Shown here: one piece after another, positions 1 to 6,011 of the stretch
Position numbering within the stretch: position 1 is the first letter of the stretch
How the letters are laid out: each line of letters opens with the position of its first letter
Assembly (NCBI GenBank): GCA_013138755.1
Contig: WTCC01000094.1
Span: 1 to 6,011 of the forward strand
DNA length: 6,011 bases
Source: Gammaproteobacteria bacterium
Lineage (GTDB): Bacteria; Pseudomonadota; Gammaproteobacteria; SZUA-229
Direction of reading: 5' to 3'
Made by a program: the position numbers and the translations under genes
The notes under the pieces: generated by a model
Told to the model about the DNA's origin: nothing
The model's input: the letters and a program-made list of their open reading frames with translations, nothing else
The model's database searches: none

Positions 1-767
1 GTGGTGTTGGTAAAACAACGACCAGTGTAAATCTTGCGGCTTCGCTTGCCGCCACCAAAAGAAAAGTATTATTGATCGACCTCGACCCCCAGGGCAACGC
101 CACTATGGGCGTCGGTGTGGATAAAAACGCACTTGAAAAAACATTCTGCGATGTACTGCTTGATGATCTGGATGTGCATCAGGCAGTGATACACATAGAA
201 AATGTAGGTATCGATCTTTTGCCAGCCAATGCGGATATGACAGCTGCTGAAGTTAACCTGATGCGGACCGATAATGCAGAGCAGCGTTTCAAAAACAGTA
301 TCGCACCGATCAAAGATGATTATGATTATGTGTTGATCGACTGCCCTCCAGCGCTGAATATGTTGACCTTGAATGCCTTGGTAGCATCCGATGGCGTAAT
401 CATACCAATGCAGTGCGAATATTATGCGTTAGAGGGATTAACAGCATTAATGGAGACCATAGAGCAGGTGCGTTCTACCGTTAACCCAGACCTGCAGATA
501 GAAGGTTTATTGCGTACCATGTTTGATCCGCGAAATACTTTGTCTAACGATGTTTCAGCACAGTTAATCGAGCATTTTGGTGATAGGGTTTATCGTACCA
601 TCGTGCCCCGTAATGTACGTTTGGCGGAAGCGCCGAGTCACGGTCTGCCGGCATTATTATATGAAAAAACATCTCGCGGCGCACTTGCGTATCTAGCTCT
701 GGCGGGCGAGATGCTAAGACGTGAAACTCGTAGTAGAGCGGCTGCAACGGCAGCGGCTATCGTTTAG
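1..767 (+). CDS. parA: ParA/Soj chromosome partitioning ATPase (5' truncated by window edge)
   Basis: ParA is a deviant Walker ATPase that binds DNA non-specifically when ATP-bound and works with ParB to segregate newly replicated origins. The frame is open from the first base: bases 1-2 end a Gly codon, and from base 3 it reads GVGKTTTSVNLAAS, the end of the ParA P-loop (KGGVGKTT). It continues with LLIDLDPQGNAT (Walker A') and VLIDCPPA at bases 330-353 (Walker B), then the MQCEYYALEGL block typical of Soj-type proteins. There are 254 complete codons plus a partial one here. The family usually runs about 255-270 residues with the P-loop about 10 residues from the start, so only roughly a dozen residues are missing upstream. 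The TTG at 72 lies inside the Walker A' region and is not the start. The tail is alanine-rich. The gene ends TAG, 14 bases before parB. In related genomes rsmG/gidB often lies just upstream. Confidence 0.96.
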   Translation, partial: GVGKTTTSVNLAASLAATKRKVLLIDLDPQGNATMGVGVDKNALEKTFCDVLLDDLDVHQAVIHIENVGIDLLPANADMTAAEVNLMRTDNAEQRFKNSIAPIKDDYDYVLIDCPPALNMLTLNALVASDGVIIPMQCEYYALEGLTALMETIEQVRSTVNPDLQIEGLLRTMFDPRNTLSNDVSAQLIEHFGDRVYRTIVPRNVRLAEAPSHGLPALLYEKTSRGALAYLALAGEMLRRETRSRAAATAAAIV

Positions 768-781
768 TCAGGTATAAAATT

Positions 782-1645
782 ATGGCAGTGAAGAAAAAAG
801 GTTTGGGTCGGGGTTTAACGGCATTGCTGGGAAACAGCGATGTCGACAGCATGATCAAACCTAAGAGTGCTAACGAGTTGCGTCATATCGATGTTGACCT
901 GATCGAACGCGGGCCCTGGCAGCCACGTGAGCACTTCGATGAAGAGGCGCTACAAGAGCTGGCCGATTCGATTGCGGCGCAAGGCGTGGTTCAGCCGATT
1001 GTTGTGCGTGAAAAAGCCGGTGGTCGATTTGAGATCGTTGCCGGTGAGCGTCGCTGGCGGGCATCACAGAAAGCCGGCTTGTCGAAAATCCCTGTCGTCG
1101 TAAAAACGTTTAATGATCAAACGGCTGCAGCCGTTTCGCTTATCGAGAATATTCAGCGTGAAAATTTAAATCCTCTGGAAGAGTCGACAGCGCTAAAACG
1201 CTTGATCGATGAGTTTGATATGACTCACCAGCAAGTGGCTGAAACGGTTGCGCGTTCGCGAGCTACAGTGAGTAATCTGCTGCGTCTACAAGATCTAAAC
1301 CCGGATGTTAAGACGCTGTTAGCGATGCGTGACATAGAAATGGGCCATGCTCGCGCGTTGCTTGCTATCGATGGTATGGAACAGAGCAGTATTGCTAAAG
1401 ATGTCGCAAGAAAAGGCCTGTCAGTGCGTGAAACTGAAGCTTTAATTCGAAAGATGTCAGCACCGGCGAAAATCGTAAAGGTCAGCCGTAAGGATCCTGA
1501 CATCATCAAACTGGAGGAGCGCCTTACAGAATGTCTGGGTGCGCCTGTTACTATCAAGCAGAAAGCAAAAGGTAAAGGCTGCCTGGAGATAAGTTATAGC
1601 AGCCTGGATGTGCTTGACGGAATTCTGAGTAAAATCGAATCATAA
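782..1645 (+). CDS. parB: ParB/Spo0J chromosome partitioning DNA-binding CTPase
   Basis: ParB binds parS sites near the origin, uses CTP to close into a sliding clamp that spreads along DNA, and stimulates ParA ATPase to drive origin segregation. The protein has 287 aa, a normal family length. Visible in order: an N-terminal basic KGLGRGL motif (residues 6-12), the usual ParA-contacting segment; the ParB/Srx domain, with GVVQP at 68-72, GERRWRA at 88-94 (CTP-binding box) and ENIQREN at 122-128; a helix-turn-helix for parS recognition at about 147-168 (MTHQQVAETVARSRATVSNL); and a C-terminal dimerisation domain from about 240 to 287. The ATG at 782 is fixed by the N-terminal motif starting at once after it. 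The Shine-Dalgarno is weak (AGG at 770-772, 9 bases upstream). The short gap to parA indicates one transcript. All signature boxes are intact. Confidence 0.97.
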   Translation: MAVKKKGLGRGLTALLGNSDVDSMIKPKSANELRHIDVDLIERGPWQPREHFDEEALQELADSIAAQGVVQPIVVREKAGGRFEIVAGERRWRASQKAGLSKIPVVVKTFNDQTAAAVSLIENIQRENLNPLEESTALKRLIDEFDMTHQQVAETVARSRATVSNLLRLQDLNPDVKTLLAMRDIEMGHARALLAIDGMEQSSIAKDVARKGLSVRETEALIRKMSAPAKIVKVSRKDPDIIKLEERLTECLGAPVTIKQKAKGKGCLEISYSSLDVLDGILSKIES

Positions 1646-1647
1646 GC

Positions 1648-1664
1648 CCAATTGATATCATTGG
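1648..1664. repeat. Short inverted repeat after parB (CCAAT-N7-ATTGG)
   Basis: Just after the parB stop codon the sequence CCAATTGATATCATTGG has complementary 5-base arms around a 7-base centre that itself carries TGATATCA-type symmetry. The stem is AT-rich and no T-run follows, so it is not a convincing intrinsic terminator. It could be a binding site for a dimeric protein or chance. A second weak hairpin (1666-1683, seven pairs with one mismatch) follows. It also lacks a U-tract. How parAB transcription ends is therefore not evident. Confidence 0.3.
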
Positions 1665-1716
1665 TCTTGAGATTCCTCTCCAGGCGATAGAATTTCTTTA
1701 TGGTTGGATTGATTCC

Positions 1717-1746
1717 TTGACCTTTTACAGTGCTGTCTTATATAAT
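1717..1746 (+). promoter_or_regulatory. Sigma70-type promoter of the atp operon
   Basis: A -35 element TTGACC (1717-1722; five of six bases match TTGACA) is followed after 18 bases by a perfect -10 element TATAAT (1741-1746). No extended -10 TG is present. The predicted start point is about G1753 to A1755, giving a leader of just under 60 bases before the ATG at 1812. The bases between the -10 and the start point are TCGCGC, a GC-rich discriminator. In enterobacteria such discriminators are a mark of promoters that are lowered by ppGpp/DksA, so growth-rate control is an inference. The position between parB and atpI matches the known location of the main atp promoter in Gammaproteobacteria. 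Confidence 0.82.
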
Positions 1747-1749
1747 TCG

Positions 1750-1778
1750 CGCGCATTCTAAAGCTGACACCGCGCATT
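1750..1778. repeat. 8-base direct repeat CGCGCATT at 21-base spacing across the atp start point
   Basis: CGCGCATT occurs at 1750-1757, covering the predicted transcription start, and again at 1771-1778. The start-to-start distance is 21 bases, about two turns of B-DNA, so both copies would face the same side of the helix. This layout suits a repressor or nucleoid protein acting at the promoter. No known regulator site is recognised, and an 8-base repeat in so short a span could be chance. Confidence 0.35.
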
Positions 1779-1794
1779 TTGATCTAAATAGTGC

Positions 1795-1806
1795 GCCGAG
1801 CTCGGC
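1795..1806. repeat. Perfect 12-base palindrome in the atpI ribosome-binding region
   Basis: GCCGAGCTCGGC is its own reverse complement and ends five bases before the ATG at 1812. In the mRNA it can fold as a four-pair GC stem with an AGCU loop. The only Shine-Dalgarno-like triplet upstream of that ATG, GAG at 1798-1800, lies partly in this stem, so the structure may reduce ribosome access and keep AtpI low. As DNA it could instead be an operator half of a promoter-proximal site. Both roles are inferred. Confidence 0.45.
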
Positions 1807-1811
1807 TCATA

Positions 1812-2231
1812 ATGCAGAAAACTATGCAGCAAAATCAGCACGATTTGAGTCAGAAAAAACAGGCTGAGCGATTGGTTGGCCGGTTCATTTTGACGCAATT
1901 TATGGTCACGTTAATATTGTCTGCAGCATTATTGATTTACGATTATACGGTCGCTTATTCAGCATTAGCTGGCGGTATGGTTGCAACACTGGCAAATGCC
2001 TGGTTTGCGATAAAGGTTTTTCAGGTGAAATCAGAAGAGACACCTGAAACGGTGCTGACCACTTTTTATGTTGGTGAGATATATAAATTTGTATTTACCG
2101 GCGCGATGTTTGTCATTGCGTTTGTCCTGATAAAACCACTGAGCATCGTTGCTTTTATGGGGCTATATTTTTTAATACACATGACACCTGCGGTTGTGAA
2201 TGTTTTAGCTAAAGAAACATTGATGAAGTAG
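1812..2231 (+). CDS. atpI: ATP synthase subunit I (AtpI), membrane assembly factor
   Basis: AtpI is a small inner-membrane protein encoded first in many atp operons. It is reported to help assemble the c-ring and is not essential in E. coli. From the ATG at 1812 the protein has 139 aa: a polar, charged N-terminus (QQNQHDLSQKKQAERL), then four predicted membrane segments at about 25-43, 47-70, 90-108 and 110-131. The FYVGEIYKF motif at the start of the third segment (G88, E89, K92) and the closing TPAVVN block match gammaproteobacterial AtpI. The start is uncertain. A GTG at 1791 would add seven residues (MRRARLI) but has no Shine-Dalgarno, and the ATG at 1824 is also possible (135 aa). No candidate has a good ribosome-binding site, in line with low expression. 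The gene ends 22 bases before atpB. AtpI varies widely between species, so identity rests on context as well as sequence. Confidence 0.88.
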   Translation: MQKTMQQNQHDLSQKKQAERLVGRFILTQFMVTLILSAALLIYDYTVAYSALAGGMVATLANAWFAIKVFQVKSEETPETVLTTFYVGEIYKFVFTGAMFVIAFVLIKPLSIVAFMGLYFLIHMTPAVVNVLAKETLMK

Positions 2232-2238
2232 GCGATAA

Positions 2239-3508
<1,270 letters not shown>

Positions 3509-3514
3509 GAGAGC

Positions 3515-3518
3515 GGAG
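3515..3518 (+). promoter_or_regulatory. Ribosome-binding site of atpF
   Basis: GGAG sits seven bases before the atpF ATG at 3526 and follows a purine-rich AGAGAGAGC stretch. It fixes the start, which also gives the 156-residue length of E. coli subunit b. Confidence 0.75.
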
Positions 3519-3525
3519 TTCATTC

Positions 3526-3996
3526 ATGAACATTAACCTAACCTTAATCGGTCAATCGATAACTTTCGCATTGTTCGTCTGGTTCTGCATGAAATACATC
3601 TGGCCACCTGTCATGGGTGCGTTAGAAGCTCGTCGCAAAGAAATTGCGGATGGCCTTGCTGCTGCTGAACGTGGTCAACACGAACAAGAGCTAGCTGAGA
3701 AACGTGCGGTTGAACATATTAAAGACGCAAAAGGTCAGGCTTCAGACATTATTACGCAAGCGCAGAAACGTGCGAGTGAAATTGTTGAAGAAGCGAAAGG
3801 CGATGCTAAGACAGAAGCCGATCGTATCGTAACCGGTGCTAACGCTGAAATTGAACAAGAAACAAATCGTGCACGTGAGCAATTGCGTCAGGAAGTTGTT
3901 ACCTTGGCAATTGCAGGTGCTGAAAAAGTATTAAAACGTGAAGTCGATAAAGACGCACATGCTAGTACTTTGAATGACCTGGCTACACAGCTTTAA
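3526..3996 (+). CDS. atpF: F1Fo ATP synthase subunit b (peripheral stalk)
   Basis: Two copies of subunit b form the outer stalk that holds F1 still against the rotating ring. The protein has 156 aa, the same as E. coli. An N-terminal membrane helix (about 5-26; LIGQSITFALFVWFCMKYIW) ends at the conserved WPP (26-28), followed by R36 in LEARRKEIADGL. From about 30 to 122 there is a long, highly charged Ala/Glu/Lys-rich helix with hendecad-like spacing, the dimeric coiled coil. The C-terminal part (VVTLAIAGAEKVLKREVD, about 124-141) is the region that binds delta on top of F1. The gene has the single-b form of typical respiring Proteobacteria, with no second b' gene in view. It is followed by atpH after 20 bases. 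Confidence 0.97.
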   Translation: MNINLTLIGQSITFALFVWFCMKYIWPPVMGALEARRKEIADGLAAAERGQHEQELAEKRAVEHIKDAKGQASDIITQAQKRASEIVEEAKGDAKTEADRIVTGANAEIEQETNRAREQLRQEVVTLAIAGAEKVLKREVDKDAHASTLNDLATQL

Positions 3997-4016
3997 GCGC
4001 AGGAAGAACGAAGACT

Positions 4017-4553
4017 ATGTCAGATTTCACTACAGCAGCACGTCCTTACGCGAATGCCGTTTTTGATCTTGCGAACCAGGCCAATGCGCTGGATTCGTGG
4101 AGTGACGCATTAGCCAATCTTGCCGCCGTTGTCAGCGATGCTCAGATGAGCGAACTGTTAGACGACCCTGAAGCCGGAAAAATAGAAAAAGGCGAACTGA
4201 TACTTAAAGTATTAGGCGACAAATTAAACGAGCAGCAACAAAACTTAGTTAAATTGATGGCTGAAAACGGCCGTTTGAAGTTGATGGGCGATGTTGCAGA
4301 GCAGTTTGAAATCGCACGCGCTAAAGCAGAAAACAAAATTGAAGCAGAAGTTGTTTCAGCATTTGAATTATCTGCAGAGCAGGCCAGTGAACTGGTCAAC
4401 ACACTAAAGAACAAACTTGGTTGTGATGTTTCTTTGACTACGACGATCGATGAATCGTTGATAGGCGGAGTAATCATCAAAGCCGGTGACACTATTATTG
4501 ACGCGTCAATGAAATCGCAACTTGATTCTCTAGCGCTTTCATTAGGACGATAA
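4017..4553 (+). CDS. atpH: F1Fo ATP synthase subunit delta (OSCP)
   Basis: Delta caps the F1 head and joins the alpha N-termini to the b dimer. The protein has 178 aa, against 177 in E. coli. The N-terminal helical bundle (about 1-105) opens with [15 protein letters not shown], the standard family start that contacts alpha, and holds the conserved ENGRL (83-87). The C-terminal domain (about 106-178) binds b and carries the OSCP/delta signature [20 protein letters not shown] (145-164). The ATG at 4017 is supported by the family N-terminus beginning directly after it. The Shine-Dalgarno AGGAAG (4001-4006) is spaced somewhat long, at 10 bases. The stop TAA (4551-4553) runs into the atpA ribosome-binding site. 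Confidence 0.96.
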   Translation: MSDFTTAARPYANAVFDLANQANALDSWSDALANLAAVVSDAQMSELLDDPEAGKIEKGELILKVLGDKLNEQQQNLVKLMAENGRLKLMGDVAEQFEIARAKAENKIEAEVVSAFELSAEQASELVNTLKNKLGCDVSLTTTIDESLIGGVIIKAGDTIIDASMKSQLDSLALSLGR

Positions 4554-4557
4554 GAGG
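4552..4557 (+). promoter_or_regulatory. atpA Shine-Dalgarno overlapping the atpH stop codon
   Basis: AAGAGG shares its first two bases with the atpH TAA (4551-4553) and lies six bases before the atpA ATG at 4564. Ribosomes ending on atpH would stop on top of this site, so translational coupling between delta and alpha is likely. Confidence 0.7.
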
Positions 4558-4563
4558 CACACA

Positions 4564-6011
4564 ATGCAACTCAATCCATCAGAAATCAGTGAACTGATTA
4601 AACAACGAATTGAAAACTTTGATAACAAAGTTGAAGCTCGTACCGAAGGTACCATCGTTAGTCTGACTGACGGTATTATTCGAATACACGGTCTTGCCGA
4701 TGCTATGCAAGGTGAGATGATCGAATTACCAGGCGACACTTTTGCCATGGCGTTAAACCTTGAGCGCGACTCTGTCGGCGCGGTTGTTTTAGGTAGTTAT
4801 GGCCATCTGTCTGAAGGTGATACCGCTAAATGTACCGGTCGTATTTTAGAGGTTCCAATCGGCGAAGCGCTGTTAGGTCGTGTAGTAAATGCATTGGGTG
4901 TGCCTATTGATGGCAAAGGCCCTGTCAATACCGAGATGACTGCACCGATAGAAAAAATTGCACCGGGTGTAATTGAACGTAAGTCTGTTGATCAACCTGT
5001 GCAGACAGGTCTGAAAGCGATTGACGCTATGGTTCCTGTTGGTCGCGGCCAGCGTGAGCTGATTATTGGTGATCGTCAGACCGGTAAAACAGCGGTAGCG
5101 ATCGATGCCATCATCAATCAGACAGATACTGGTGTTAAATGTATCTACGTTGCGATTGGTCAGAAAGCGTCAACCGTAGCTAATATCGTACGTAAACTGG
5201 AAGAGCATGGCGCGATGGAACATACCATCATCGTAGCAGCGAGTGCGGCGGAATCTGCTGCCATGCAATACATCTCACCTTACTCTGGTTGTACCATGGG
5301 CGAGTATTTCCGTGACCGTGGTCAAGATGCATTAATTGTTTATGATGACTTAACAAAACAGGCTTGGGCGTATCGTCAGGTTTCATTATTGTTACGTCGT
5401 CCGCCAGGCCGTGAAGCTTACCCTGGTGACGTATTCTACCTTCACTCACGTTTATTAGAGCGTGCATCACGTGTAAATGTAGAATATGTAGAAGAATTCA
5501 CCAAAGGTGAAGTGAAAGGTAAAACCGGTTCTTTAACGGCTTTGCCTATTATTGAAACGCAAGACGGTGACGTTTCAGCGTTCGTACCAACTAACGTAAT
5601 ATCGATTACAGATGGTCAGATTTTCCTTGAGTCCGATTTGTTTAACGCCGGTATTCGTCCAGCGATTAACGCGGGTCTTTCTGTATCTCGCGTTGGTGGT
5701 GCAGCACAGACGACGATTATTAAGAAGTTGGGTGGTGGTATCCGATTAGCGCTAGCGCAATATCGTGAGTTAGCTGCTTTTGCTCAGTTCGCATCGGATC
5801 TTGACGATGCAACCCGTGCGCAGTTGGAGTTGGGTGAGCGTGTAACAGAATTGATGAAACAGGCACAGTATTCACCACTGTCTGTTGCTGAAATGGCGTT
5901 CTCGTTGTTCGCAGCAAATGAAGGCTATTTAACTGACGCACCTGTTAACAAGGTTGTTGCTTATGAAGCGGCCATGCTTGCAGACATGAAGAGTAATCAT
6001 GCTGATTTAGT
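4564..6011 (+). CDS. atpA: F1Fo ATP synthase subunit alpha (3' truncated by window edge)
   Basis: Alpha alternates with beta in the F1 hexamer. It binds nucleotide at non-catalytic sites and lends an arginine to the catalytic site of beta. The frame is open from ATG 4564 to the window end: 482 complete codons and two further bases. E. coli alpha has 513 residues and the alignment by eye is almost gap-free, so about 30 residues are missing. Visible are the delta-binding N-terminus ([19 protein letters not shown]), the beta-barrel domain to about 95, the P-loop GDRQTGKT at 169-176 (K175, T176), the Walker B aspartate D261 in [15 protein letters not shown], the alpha/beta signature [10 protein letters not shown] at 366-375, and the arginine finger R376. 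The C-terminal helical domain follows. No substitution of a known key residue is seen. In the usual order atpG, atpD and atpC would follow beyond the window. Confidence 0.98.
   Translation, partial: MQLNPSEISELIKQRIENFDNKVEARTEGTIVSLTDGIIRIHGLADAMQGEMIELPGDTFAMALNLERDSVGAVVLGSYGHLSEGDTAKCTGRILEVPIGEALLGRVVNALGVPIDGKGPVNTEMTAPIEKIAPGVIERKSVDQPVQTGLKAIDAMVPVGRGQRELIIGDRQTGKTAVAIDAIINQTDTGVKCIYVAIGQKASTVANIVRKLEEHGAMEHTIIVAASAAESAAMQYISPYSGCTMGEYFRDRGQDALIVYDDLTKQAWAYRQVSLLLRRPPGREAYPGDVFYLHSRLLERASRVNVEYVEEFTKGEVKGKTGSLTALPIIETQDGDVSAFVPTNVISITDGQIFLESDLFNAGIRPAINAGLSVSRVGGAAQTTIIKKLGGGIRLALAQYRELAAFAQFASDLDDATRAQLELGERVTELMKQAQYSPLSVAEMAFSLFAANEGYLTDAPVNKVVAYEAAMLADMKSNHADL

Noticed and set aside
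72..74. TTG at 72 as the parA start
   Set aside because: The frame is open to base 1 and encodes the P-loop upstream of this codon, so the real start is before the window.
551..566. TGTTTCAGCACAGTTA inside parA, resembling a parS site
   Set aside because: Only the left half matches the TGTTTCACGTGAAACA consensus. The right half matches at two of nine bases, and the palindrome is lost.
1225..1557. 110-codon minus-strand open frame across parB, and similar antisense frames in the atp genes
   Set aside because: They lie wholly within well-recognised genes, have no family-like motifs or ribosome-binding sites, and are composition shadows of the true coding frames.
1666..1683. Hairpin CTTGAGA-TTCC-TCTCCAG as a parAB terminator
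   Set aside because: The stem has a mismatch and is short, and no run of T follows it. It is too weak to call an intrinsic terminator.
1791..1793. GTG at 1791 as the preferred atpI start
   Set aside because: No Shine-Dalgarno precedes it, and the added residues (MRRARLI) are encoded partly by the palindrome. The ATG at 1812 is preferred, with low certainty.

Overview
The window looks like an ordinary stretch of chromosome from a gammaproteobacterium. From left to right, all on the + strand, it holds the 3' part of parA, a complete parB, and then the start of an F1Fo ATP synthase operon in the canonical order atpI-atpB-atpE-atpF-atpH-atpA, with atpA cut off at the right edge. The order parAB followed by atp genes is typical of the region near oriC in many Gammaproteobacteria. 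The proteins also read as gammaproteobacterial: subunit b is 156 aa with an IADGL stretch, subunit c has the [13 protein letters not shown] block, and subunit a resembles the longer non-enteric (Pseudomonas-like) form. Genus or species cannot be named from sequence alone. Base composition and codon use look alike across all genes by eye, with no sign of transfer.

Region 1-1645 is the chromosome partitioning pair. ParA is a deviant Walker ATPase, already inside its P-loop at base 1. ParB is the CTP-dependent DNA clamp that loads at parS and stimulates ParA. The two genes are 14 bases apart and surely co-transcribed. No full parS site is visible.

Region 1646-1811 separates the two operons. It holds a very good sigma70-type promoter (TTGACC, 18 bases, TATAAT) with a GC-rich discriminator, an 8-base direct repeat at 21-base spacing around the predicted start point, and a perfect 12-base palindrome just before the atpI start. 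I see no convincing intrinsic terminator for parAB there.

Region 1812-6011 encodes the assembly factor AtpI, the Fo membrane sector (a, c, b), the F1 stalk subunit delta and most of F1 alpha. Catalytic and structural residues are intact: Arg234 in a, Asp58 in c, the alpha P-loop and Arg376. Subunit c shows no Na+-binding signature, so the enzyme is predicted to be proton-driven. Gaps between atp genes are short except before atpE (82 bases) and atpF (56 bases). These two are AT-rich and repeat-bearing. The atpE leader has a strong Shine-Dalgarno behind a U-rich tract, which fits the need for many copies of subunit c.

I found no undescribed system, mobile element, CRISPR array or RNA gene. 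The points worth a second look are small regulatory ones in the atp promoter/leader and the atpE flanks.
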